A DNA stretch of 64,000 bases, from positions 6,077,378 to 6,141,377 of the forward strand of contig NC_087381.1 of the NCBI RefSeq assembly GCF_963675165.1, given 5' to 3'. Positions 42,542-64,000 of this stretch are shown one piece after another. The stretch is from Halichondria panicea (Eukaryota; Porifera; Demospongiae; Suberitida; Halichondriidae). A program made the position numbers and the translations under genes. The notes under the pieces were generated by a model. It was not told the origin of the DNA. It ran no database searches and saw only the letters and a list, made by a program, of their open reading frames with translations. Every line of letters starts with the position of its first letter. The stretch's first letter is position 1.

Positions 42542-45500
42542 ATGGCGACTACAGAACGCGGAGTTTTCCTGCATTGGAAGAAAGTGGACCCACTCTCCGA
42601 TGTCACCAAGAAGCATCCCTCAAGGCGTGGAGGATGTGAGGGTGTGCGAGAAGTGAGGATGACACAATTAGGGACTGATGGAAAGGGGGGCGTGGCTAAC
42701 AAGCACCAGGACACCAGAGTGGGGGTGGTCAAGACTGACACAGGTACGTCAGTGCTATGTTGACATTGTTGACTGGAAGGTGGTCACTTCAATGTGCTTC
42801 TACTTCTGACCCATATTATGTACATACATTATGGCGCAAATAATTGAAGTTACGTTATATCAAATTTCCCCTCTTCTCTCTCTCTTATTTTTCTGTACAG
42901 CTACAGGTGTTGCAACCCTGCATGACCTTTGCCCCCAGGACAAGACCAAGGTTCGAGGGCTAGTGGAGGAGCTGGCGTCAGTGGGACAGGAGAAGGAGGA
43001 ACTGGAGGCGGCCATTGAGGAGGACAGGAGACAGTTCACACTCCTACTGGACAGACTCAAGATAGAGCATAAAAAGGTACTGAAGAATGCAGAATCTTTG
43101 CAACACATGAATAGAAGTGTTGAGCACTGTGGTTCCTTATATGGAACCATACCACCCACCATTACGTTCCCATGCTCTGTCTTGAAGTTCACTGCACTCC
43201 ACTCCCTACACAGGGAAATGCTCATACGTTTAAGTAGTAAACAGACCAACCACAGTGTGTACACAAAATAAGAATGCGTAACGCTCTACGCTTTTACTGG
43301 TGTGTTGCAAAGATTCTGCAAACTCCAGTAGTGTAGATGAAAATAAGTGCTGAATGATCTATTTTTACATGCGGTACCTACAATACCAAGATAGCTAATT
43401 GAATTGGGAAAATCCAGGGGAATGTACAGTGGTTTTCCATACAGTGGTTTTCCATACCTTTGCAGGTTATACTCCAAGAGCACTGCAACCACAATGTAGT
43501 GATTACCTGTGTTATTTTAGTCCACCCACACATCACAAAAATCAATGATGGGTAAAATACTGGCTATTGCAGACTTTTCACACAACTCAAGGGGTTACTA
43601 CTCTACTTTCACAGCACTCCTTCTATATAATGCTTGAGGTCAACAAGCTGCTTTCGGAAATATCCCATTTTGAGCCTAGTAAATACAGGCCCTCCGCTCC
43701 CTATAGCTATACATACAAGTTTTAGCTCATATCATTTTGCCACAATGAACCAAGCAACAAGTTAGCTGAGCTACCATCAGAGCTACCATCACTTCAGTCA
43801 GACAAAATGTGAGACACCTGGAACATTTAGCGGCTATTTATAATTATTTGGCAGAATTTAGCGATTTTTAATTTGACGTCTTAGGCTACTACAGCAATTA
43901 GGTCCACTAATTTGGCAGTTTTAAAATTGCCACAAAAAAAACCAAAACCAAAAAAAACCAAAAACCAGTTACAGTTTGCATTTTGCAGGCCATAACAATG
44001 GCTTGTTACTAACACATAACAGAAGCCAACCAAAGTACTATTATTTACTACATTGTGGTTGCAGTGCTCTTGCAGTATAGCCTGCAAAGGTAAGGAAAAC
44101 CACTGTACAGGATTTTCCCAATTCTATTAGCTTATCCCAACTCAATCAGCTATTTAAACAGGACTCTTTAGCGCATAAGGGAAACACTGACAGTGCAGCT
44201 TGGCCGGAATAGCGAGGTGGCCGCATTTCAGAAAATGCTAAAAAACGTCCCTATCTCAATTTTGTGGTTCTGTCTGAGAAGGAATAATGAATGCTCTCTA
44301 TATAAGTGTAATCCAATTTTATCTGCTAAACCACACCCAAAACGTCATATCTGGCCGTAATAAAAACCTAGTTTGGGGCCAGTACTGGTCAATATACGGA
44401 ATAGCGAGTGGCCGCATTTCAGGGTGAGTTGCTTGCAGTAAACATCCAGCTAGCAATCTGTACCAAACCAAATGGCCGGTATATCGAGGTGGCCGTACTT
44501 CAGAGAGCCGGAATAACGAGTATATCGTTTGATGTATTGAATCAAAGCCGCATATAGCTATATAGCCAAAAAGTGCAATTTCTAGCTTTTGCTCAATTTT
44601 ATTTCACAACGAAACTTTTATGAAAATCTGTCTCAAATATAAAAATAACTAGAGCACTAAAGTGCAAACCCTCGGCTGGTGACATGACATGATTATAAAG
44701 AAACCAGAAGAGTGATGATGCAGTGCATGTAGCATGTATGACTAGCACAGCAACTCAAGAGCAATAAAACTAAATCAGACTGGAGGCATGCTGAAACATT
44801 GAGTGGTACATGTCACATGAGACATGTACTGTGGACTGGGATCACAGCAAAGAAGCCTGGAGTCTTAGACTTAGAGAGGTATATATGGCTCCTGCCAGGC
44901 TGGAGTATATAGGATCCAGAGTCAGCCAACAACCAGTCACAATTTTAGCTTTCTACTATCAATTGTTCCAGGTACGGATCACTTCAGCTGCAACTACGTA
45001 ATCAAGGCCACGTGTAGCTAGCTAGTGCCAACATGCAAGTTCAAGCTTTTGCTCGACAAAGAAGCTTTAACATCAAAATCTGCCACTATTTAAACCAAGA
45101 TATTGTTCTGTGAAGGCTATACATGCTGTAAACGCAGCGCTGTGGTACCCAGGTGAGTAGATATACCTGTGACAAACAAACAAACAAACAGACCAACGGA
45201 CTACTATACCCGTGGCCGCCCACGCACGCCTCGGGTAATGACTTCTTATGTTTAGGCTATGTTATGTATGGATGCTGTAAATGCAGTTGTATGGCATCCA
45301 TGGGTAAGCAACTCGATTAGAGACAGACAGACTACAACTGTGTAAACTGAAACTGATAATTGTATGTGATAATTGTATATTGTATACACTGGCTGGTAGA
45401 TATGTACCACATGCTTACTATTATGGGTTCTGATCTGTTACTACATGTAGTTGCTCGCCTATATCCGATATAAAAGCAAAAACTCAAAAACGTACTCACC

Positions 45501-48500
45501 GAAATTCAAATGACAATCATGGAAATACCGGATATGCTGTAGATAGGGATCGAGGCTAATCTGTATGTATAGTCTTACCCATTTGCCTTTGTGAGAAAGT
45601 ATTTGTGTCTCATCAATAAAAGAGAGAGAGTATTATGGACTCGTAGTCTCAGTAACATCAAGGGTGTATAGCTATACACTAGATTCCGCAATACGGAAAA
45701 ATACTCTGTAAACTTCGAAAAAGTCCGTGTCACTCTTATCTACTAACAGCATATCCGGTATTTCCATGATTGTCATTTCGGTGAGTACGTTGGATAGATG
45801 TATTTGATATGTTGCATTAATACTGTAGTAAGTGAGTTTGTGACCTAAAGCCCACCCACCACCCAATAACGCGCCCTCGTGCAACATTCCAAATATTTCA
45901 CTGTTACATGCACTCGTGCTGCATGCATGGGCAGTAACTGTAATACATGTTACAGCTAAGTCGAAACTAACAACACATTCTTACTGTGTATTAATTGTGT
46001 ACAATTTCAAGGACAAATACACGTTTATCTTTAATACAATAATCAGTGCACAAATCAAGTATTAATAATTATGCATGCATGCAGTCGGCCTTCATGCATG
46101 ATTGTATATATACATGTATACTTAACAAGACATCTAGTTAAAGTTCAAAAGTCAATACTGTCCAACTGTTGTTTTGTAAGAAAACCGACTGGATCATGGA
46201 ACATTGTGTGGGAGAGTACCTTGTAAGCAATCAGTACAATCGTTTTCTTTTTTATGGAGCCAAAATATTTCTTTATGATACTTTCTGTGAGCGTCTCATC
46301 AACGATAACCACTTTGTAGTGTAGCTCCAATCCGACCACTTTGTCAGGTGCACCATTTTTTCCGGGGACTACTTGCATTCTTTGTCGCTGCTGCCAACGG
46401 CTCATTCTCTTTAACTCTTTTCGATCTTTCATAGCTTCAAGAGCTCCAGTGGCCATTTCGATTATTACTTTTGCTCCTTTAACTTTTCCAAAAGTTTTTT
46501 CCAGGTCCTCTGTGATTTTTAAGATGTCTCCCAGATTCTCGTACTCCATGATGTCACAACCCTCAATTTTATCAACTGTAGCTTCAACATTTTCAGTGAT
46601 AGTAGGTGCTATTCCATTAACCTCTGCTTTGATCTCTTCAAACTGTTCGTCAACAACTTTCTTCACTTGAGCCTCACACTCCTGAAGTTTGTCTGGAGAT
46701 ATTGCTTCTGGAGCCGCCTGAACAATAGTGTTAACTACTGTTTTTGATTCACTGCTGCCCATTGTTTTGAAGATAATCAGGTGCTGATTTGCTGTAAATG
46801 TCTAAAGACTCTTGGAGTTGGTTTTTATAGCAGGTATATAGAAAGTATAGACTTGTCATGCATTCCACCGCCCACACACAGTCACACTATTGGCCACTTA
46901 TATAACCACAGAGATTAGCTTGTCTGTGTGGGGAAGCGCATGTGCATGTACATGTACCGTATAGAGGGTAATTTTCGTGGAGCAAAATATTCGTGGTTGA
47001 AGGTTTGACCACGAATATTTTACTCACGAATGAAGCGACCTTGCCTACCTTTACCTGCAGTGCAAGCAGCAACCACGAAAATATTATCCACGAAATGACA
47101 AAATATTGCTCAACCACGAATATTTTGCCCCCCCGAAAATTACCCGCTATACGGTAGTTGCTGGTAGCCTCTACACAGGCTCTCCTTTTTCTTTTTTTCT
47201 GTTCTTTATCACAATCGTTCAATAAGATAAAATACTGTATTAATTGTTCAATGAGATAAAATACGGTATTAATTGGAGGAATAAAGAAAGAAATAGACGT
47301 AGAGTTAGGAAAAAGGAGAGCCTGTATCGGGAAGTCGCGTGAGGGTAGAAGGGTGGTAGAAGGGTGAAAATGAGCGTGGGTATGCTGAGCTAGAGATGTT
47401 GGACTGCCCACGCAGAAATCTATGACTAATAAAGCAGCAAGCTGGACATGGACTTGGAACTGGAAGTTTGCAAGCACTATAGCTAGCTATACCTTAGGCT
47501 TAGCTAGATGATCTACTAGTAACTATAGTCTAGATTGAATTTGCAATTGTGTGTTCAGATTCTATCAGACTATCATTGTGTCTTTCTACATGCTATAGTC
47601 TATAGTATAGATCAAGAATAGCTTAGTCATCATTATCATATAGCAGGTATATAGCTACTGCCACCAGAGCTGGCAACGCTGGTTCTCTGATCTGACTTGC
47701 AGCACAGCTTGGTGGTTGTCTCAGTACAGTCTTATTAAAACTCTGAATGCGTGGGAGAATACCTTACGTCACGATTGTGGGCTACATATCGCCCACGTTC
47801 ATAAAAATCCTTGTGGATCACGCGATTTCCCAAACCAGGCCTTACTTTTCTTAACTGTATGCCCATTTCTTTCTTTGCTGCCTCACTATGTCTTTCTTAT
47901 GATATGGATGAACAGTGACAACAGCAAGAAAAAGTAAGGCCTGGGAACGAGGCTAAGTTGCTGGTACCAGAAGATCTTCCGCGTTATTTTTTTATTGTAG
48001 CCTCCCTCCATTCAGGCATGATTTTACAAAACAATCAGTCTCAGTACTCTGTCTGTTACAAAATAAATGTTTTGATTTTGAAAAATGGCTTGTTTTGGAG
48101 GTAAATTTTAGTGCCTGAACTTGTTGAACAATTAAATTATGCATTTTTAAAATGAAGTGTTTGCATGGTTGAAGCTACGGTTTTAATTAACAGTGCTATC
48201 CCATAATAATAATTTTCTATAGGCACTGCATTCGTAGCAGTGTTATAACTGTTAGCTTGACAGTATAGCTGAGGTCTGTTCACAGTACACGGTAGTTGTG
48301 TGGAATATCATAACACTGTGTAGAAGGTTAAATTTACTGTCCAAATGTTTGTCATCTCAATAACCGCTATTATATAAATACCTGTATGGTCCATGTATGC
48401 TTGCACATTAGAAGCAATATATCTTTATTATCTCTCATCTCACGTCTGTGCCCAGGTACTATCAGAGAAGCAGAGAGTGATGGAAGAGCTCCACTTGTCT

Positions 48501-49491
48501 CAGCTACAACTACAGCAGTTACACATTTCACTCCCTCACACCTCCCTCCCTCACACAACCCTTCCTCACACCTCCCTTCCTCACACCTCCCTTCCTCACA
48601 CCACCCTCCCTCACACCTCCCTTCCTCACACCTCCCTTCCTCACACCACCCTCCCTCACACCTCCCTTCCTCACACCTCCGTCCCTCACACCACCCTCCC
48701 TCACACCTCCCTCCCTCACACCTCCGTCCCTCACACCACCCTCCCTCACACCTCCGTCCCTCACACCACCCTCCCTCACACCTCCGTCCCTCACACCACC
48801 CTCCCTCACACCTCCCTTCCTCACACCACACCTCGGGCAAGCTTGCTACATGAAGCTCGTACATCACCTGGCAACAATCACAGGACACCTACGTCCAATC
48901 AGATGAAACCCCTATCCAATAATACGATGTCAAAACCTCCACCAAAAAGCACTCCTAATCAAACCAGAACACCTACTGTTTCTGTAACAGTCAATCCAGG
49001 TCCTCCAAAACCTGCTCTAACTATTGAAGGGGGATCTAATGTTAATGACAGGGGCAGTAGAGATTGTACCCCTCACAGTGATGATTGGCACACCCTCCCT
49101 CCCTCAAGCCCACAGCCTTATACTGTACCGCTGATACCTCATCATATGACATCAAGGACTGATCACATGACAGCAACAACAATGAAAGCATCACCCACCA
49201 CCCCAAAAGACAAAATACATGTACCAACTCCAACTCCTGTGATAACAGGTACATAATTATAAGTACATTTAATATTTAATGCTAGAGCATTATTTTGTAC
49301 TCATCAAAAGGGTGTGGTCAGTCTCAGTGTCAGATCCATACCTCTTAATTATCTCATTACATGTGTTGATTCGTACATGGCTGTGCTAATTGTCTAAAGG
49401 GTTACTGCTGCTCGGTGATGTTTATAATTATTACTAAACACTACATGCACTTGTTTTACTGGTACAAAACGTGTACTGCCTCATAATCTGT

Positions 49492-49525
<34 letters not shown>

Positions 49526-51476
49526 CACACCTTCTCGTGACATCTCCACACAAACAATTCAATCAACGGCCACACAAACTCAACACTCACCTGGCCCTCT
49601 CACAATCAGCGATCTTGTGACTATGGAAACCACACTACCCCCACCTCCCGTCCAAAATCACTCCTTTGAAAAGGTTAAAGGTCAAACCACCCCTACACTG
49701 CCGAGAAACCCTGTATTTAGTATCACGACAAAAGAATCAAGTGGAAACGCAGCCAGCACTAGTCCTATTAAAGATGGCTCACGTAATACTGTAACAGCTA
49801 CTAAAAGTTTGCTTAACCAAAGTCCTAAAAAGAAGACGATGTATTCTTCAGATATCAGAACTTCTGCTATAAATGTACCTTCAAATAGCGTTGGAAATGA
49901 TGATACGTCGTCAACTGAACAGCTTGAATCGTTGTTAGCATCCGCTCTACTCAATGCACAGCAGACTTTGAACTCTATACAGACTCTGAGTTACAGTGTG
50001 GGACATGAGGGTACAATATCGGTGAACAGTAGTGGGTGTGGCCTCAGTAGGACCGGAACAAACGAAGCGCTGAGTGCATTAAGTTCGAGAAACGGAAATG
50101 CTCTCCATAATAAGAATAATAGAGAGGCTGCATTAGGCCAGTCCGAGTGTGGCGATGGCGCTATAGTGACAAACAGACGTGGTGGGTCAAACAAGATGAC
50201 TCCTCACTTCCCAAGACAACAATTGGCACGTGATTTTGAATTGTCTGCACTCGATGAGGAGTTAGCTGCTACGCTGAATACCCGGGAAAGTGAACACTCT
50301 CAAAATCAACGTACCCGACAAGCCTCAGATACCGAAGCACTCTGTAGCAGTAGTACTGCAGGTGGTGGTGAGGATTTCGAAATTACCGGCTTAGGACATT
50401 TATGGAACATTCGTAAAAACAACTTGTCAATTGCTAGAAATTGTCCAAAAAAGAAGTCTTCTTCTAAACACACACAAGAGAGATCGCTGTTGAAAGACTC
50501 AAGATCGGGTGGTCGATTGAAGACCACGACAGGTGTAGGAGCAGTGACTAGTACACCGTCGTATGTGGGTGGGGGGAACGGAATGATCTCACACCGACTG
50601 GAGTCACTGTTAGGGAGCACTATTGAGGGTGAGTGGGTGAGTGCGTGGGTGTAGTGAGCATAAGGGGGTATATTGATGTTGAAAGGTACAACTTTTGCGG
50701 TTTTTGCAGATAATTAAAGCATGTACCGCGAACATTTATACGCTGCATGCATGCATGTGCCAACAGGATTTTAATCTGCGAAACATCCTTTGAATTTCTA
50801 GCAGTCAAAGTTTATACCCTCGAAATATTTGTACCTGCTCTAGGGTAGAGGAGGTATACGACACGCGTGCCTTGATATAGCAATTAGCCTCTGCAATAAC
50901 ATTGAGCGTGGGCAGATAATCGAGGCATACCTACGCCCACGCTCAACGTTATTGCAGAGGCTAATTGGTCAATCAAGGCACGCATGTCGTATACCTCCTC
51001 TGGCTATAGGGATAGCTGTGTATGGTAATGGTGGTGCATTGATTGTGTACATCTCTGTGTGGATGCATTTTTGCAATTTTTACTTGATGCTCCTTACCAC
51101 ATAATTATTATTGCTTGAAATACACCACATACACAGACTGCATGGTTAATTAATGGGGCTCTATAAATTATTATAGATATTATATAATTGGACCTGCATG
51201 TGTAACTATCAGGCCACCCTATATATAATTAGTACATGTACATGCAGTCACTAGCTGTATTGAGACATAATATAATTATTCCTCCACTCATTTCCTACAG
51301 ATTCGGATGATGATAGCTGTGTCTCTGAAGTACTAGACCACGCCCACTCTCTCTTTCTGAGGTTACATAGTGACGACTACTCAGAGCTTGACCAGTCAAG
51401 TAACCACGACGACAGCTCCGATCAATCAGATACTGTTAGTGATGATGACATTATTGACGAACTATTCTTTATTTAA
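42542..51476 (+). CDS. coiled-coil protein with PHT repeats, hinderin-like
   Basis: Five exons, 42542-42743, 42901-43076, 48456-49248, 49525-50628 and 51301-51476, total 2451 nt (816 residues) in frame. The start MATTERGVFLHWKK is followed by LHDLCPQDKTKVRGLVEELASVGQEKEELEAAIEED, then a coiled coil through RLKIEHKKVLSEKQRVMEEL. The LCPxDKxxVxxLxxELAxxxxEKE pattern recalls hinderin (KIAA1328), but I cannot confirm orthology. Next come twenty 5-residue LPHTS/LPHTT repeats, a long Ser/Thr-rich disordered region with LESLLASALLNAQQTL and RLESLLGST, and an acidic tail (SDDDIIDELFFI). Intron 2 is 5.4 kb and hosts an antisense gene. Probably a cytoskeletal or scaffold protein (inference). Confidence 0.75.
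43390..44150. mobile_element. element with about 100-bp inverted arms
   Basis: The left arm 43400-43505 and right arm 44040-44140 share gaattgggaaaatcc, gtacagtggttttcc, tacctttgcagg and caagagcactgcaaccacaa (right arm inverted). The left arm has a tandem duplicate of tacagtggttttcca. It lies in intron 2 of the coiled-coil gene. A separate smaller inverted repeat (gcagaatctttgcaaca, 43090 and 43300) lies just upstream. Confidence 0.65.
44189..44520. mobile_element. second copy of the Tigger-like interior, termini lost
   Basis: It shares gcagcttggccggaatagcg, gtgtaatccaattttat, aaaccacacccaaaacgtca and gccggtatatcgaggtggcc with 6524-6905. The CAGTAGACT ends are absent, so it is truncated. It is intronic. 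Confidence 0.65.
45446..45554. mobile_element. disrupted right end of a MULE-like element
   Basis: The segment ttgctcgcctatatccgata followed by taaaagcaaaaactc, then gggatcgaggcta, parallels the right arm of element 62447-63537 (ttcgcctaaccgttataaaa, gcgaaaactc, gggatcgaggcta). The two parts are separated here by an insertion containing cgtactcaccgaaa...ggatatgctgt. That insertion is one arm of a further inverted repeat whose partner is 45749-45795. No left end was found. Confidence 0.5.
46145..46762 (-). CDS. intronless antisense gene, putative N-myristoylated 205-aa protein
   Basis: A single 618-nt frame on the minus strand lies inside intron 2 of the coiled-coil gene. The N-terminus MGSSESK fits an N-myristoylation signal (Gly2, Ser6, Lys7). 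The first 90 residues are acidic and helical (CEAQVKKVVDEQFEEIKAEV), followed by a basic linker (KELKRMSRWQQRQRMQ). The last 70 residues are strand-rich (LELHYKVVIVDETLTE, KKKTIVLIAYKVL). Promoter and polyadenylation signals support independent expression: ctataaaaac at 46822-46829, about 60 bp upstream of the ATG, and ATTAAA at 46030-46035 downstream. No family was recognised. Lack of introns among intron-rich neighbours suggests retroposition or late origin. Confidence 0.7.
   Translation of the reverse strand: MGSSESKTVVNTIVQAAPEAISPDKLQECEAQVKKVVDEQFEEIKAEVNGIAPTITENVEATVDKIEGCDIMEYENLGDILKITEDLEKTFGKVKGAKVIIEMATGALEAMKDRKELKRMSRWQQRQRMQVVPGKNGAPDKVVGLELHYKVVIVDETLTESIIKKYFGSIKKKTIVLIAYKVLSHTMFHDPVGFLTKQQLDSIDF
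46822..46829 (-). promoter_or_regulatory. TATA box of the nested gene
   Basis: On the minus strand the sequence reads gctataaaaacc, 60-67 bp upstream of the ATG at 46762. This is consistent with a short 5' UTR. Confidence 0.5.
46955..47156. mobile_element. tatagcgggtaattttcg MITE adjoining a MULE
   Basis: The ends are taccgtatagagggtaattt and aaattacccgctatacggta, with internal ccacgaatattt/aaaatattcgtgg. It shares the interior cctgcagtgcaagcagc with 31861-32056. The adjacent MULE target duplication starts at its last base, so the MULE landed at the edge of this MITE or vice versa. Confidence 0.7.
47165..47955. mobile_element. MULE-like element 3
   Basis: It begins tagcctctacacaggctctc and ends ggcctgggaacgaggcta. 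The 9-bp duplication agttgctgg is perfect (47156-47164 and 47956-47964). An internal inverted repeat (caggctctccttttt against aaaaaggagagcctg) lies at 47173-47324. It is 791 bp with no transposase, in intron 2 of the coiled-coil gene. Confidence 0.8.
48529..48828 (+). repeat. coding minisatellite, 15-bp unit
   Basis: Twenty in-frame copies of ctccctcacacctcc encode LPHTS, LPHTT or VPHTT. A higher-order pattern of three units (S-S-T, later S-T) indicates recent unequal exchange. Because the unit is a multiple of three, copy number can change without frameshift. All six frames are open here, which produces spurious antisense frames. Confidence 0.9.
50847..51001. mobile_element. 155-bp fold-back element in intron 4
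   Basis: The left arm agaggaggtatacgacacgc ... aattagcctctgcaataac is inverted at gttattgcagaggctaatt ... gcatgtcgtatacctcctct, with the gagcgtgggc / gcccacgctc core. The loop is about 20 bp. It is a short MITE, or a transcribed hairpin, since it lies in an intron. Confidence 0.65.
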
Positions 51477-52012
51477 TAATTAATTAACCTGTGCTTATAA
51501 TTTGTGCGATACTCGATCTCTATAATTATTATTATTATGACTATATAATATATAATTATAATGTCTTAATGACTAAAATCAACTTTCAGTATATATTATA
51601 CGTACCATATAGCGAGGGCATGCAAATATGAAGTTAACGCGAAAATTCAAACTGGGATCGGATAAACTCTGGCCATCACGCACCAGTATATATACTCCAC
51701 ATGCATGCAAAGTATAATTGCTGATCATATGAACCGCAGCAAACATAATTTTCTTCCGAGGGCGAATAATTAACTTAATTATTATGGGTTAGTCTCATGC
51801 CCTAGCTTCTTTTGGGAAGTCCATCAAGATTATTATTGAAACAAAACTGAATAACAATTTTGTGTTTATCATTATTTTCACAGAAGGAATAGTGAAAGAC
51901 AACAGAATGAGAATAGCCACACAAGTTTATTGTTAGTTTATCTGCTGGCTTGTCTTGATAGCTTTATCCTAATACAATACATGCATGCCTGAATGACTGC
52001 ACAAGTTAGTAA
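51477..52012. other. convergent 3' intergenic region
   Basis: It lies tail to tail between the coiled-coil gene and GTF2H4. A plus-strand tttatt at 51926-51931 is an AATAAA signal for GTF2H4, 82 bp after its stop. The remainder is AT-rich. Confidence 0.6.
51926..51931 (-). terminator. GTF2H4 polyadenylation signal
   Basis: AATAAA on the minus strand, 82 bp past the TAG stop. It is the only canonical hexamer in the immediate 3' flank. Confidence 0.5.

Positions 52013-64000
<11,988 letters not shown>

Noticed and set aside
45672..45887. 71-aa minus-strand frame
   Set aside because: It overlaps an inverted repeat and a disrupted transposon end, and lacks promoter, splice or domain support.
48370..48888. 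Antisense frame with CEGGRCEGGWCEG repeats, and other-frame partners
   Set aside because: They are shadows of the 15-bp minisatellite. The plus-strand frame with splice continuity is the real one.

Overview
The window is nuclear DNA of an animal with compact, intron-rich genes, most likely a demosponge. It is AT-rich, has GT-AG introns of about 50 bp to several kb, is full of short non-autonomous DNA transposons, and carries metazoan gene families next to an expanded set of death-domain exons attached to a Roco-type GTPase. The sponge assignment is inference from this gene content, not from a marker gene.

Layout. 1-28 kb (+ strand) is an innate-immunity-like locus. It holds eight death-fold exons of two types, an Ig-like exon, one large Roc-COR exon ending in a zinc-ribbon-like motif, and a run of very short linker exons. 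Nearly all exons are phase 1-1, so they can be shuffled or duplicated without breaking frame. Part of the locus is a tandem segmental duplication (about 1.09-5.03 kb versus 10.01-14.04 kb). 28-31.4 kb is mostly transposon sequence. 31.4-35.2 kb (- strand) is a complete 16-exon GH5 endoglycoceramidase-like secreted hydrolase. It shares a 269-bp divergent promoter region with a complete 12-exon ferric-chelate-reductase-1-like gene (35.4-42.1 kb, +; Reeler + DOMON + cytochrome b561). 42.5-51.5 kb (+) is a five-exon coiled-coil gene resembling hinderin, whose 5.4-kb intron contains an intronless antisense gene for a putative N-myristoylated 205-aa protein. 52.0-64.0 kb (- strand, 5' end outside the window) is the TFIIH subunit p52 gene GTF2H4, with large satellite-rich introns.

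Transposons recur throughout. There is a MULE-like family with TAGCCTCGA termini and 9-bp target duplications (four intact copies). A family ending CAGTGGCGGATCC has 5-bp duplications, and one copy is nested in a Tigger/pogo-like element. A piggyBac remnant with TTAA sits inside a minisatellite. There are also TA-flanked MITEs, a TGCCTCGGTG family and several long fold-back elements. Paralogous blocks show empty versus filled sites for some insertions.

Gene models were assembled by hand from splice sites and frame continuity. The endoglycoceramidase, FRRS1-like, hinderin-like and GTF2H4 models close in frame across all introns; for the first three the total coding length is an exact multiple of three. 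The Roco/death-domain model is frame-consistent, but its 5' limit and last exon are uncertain.
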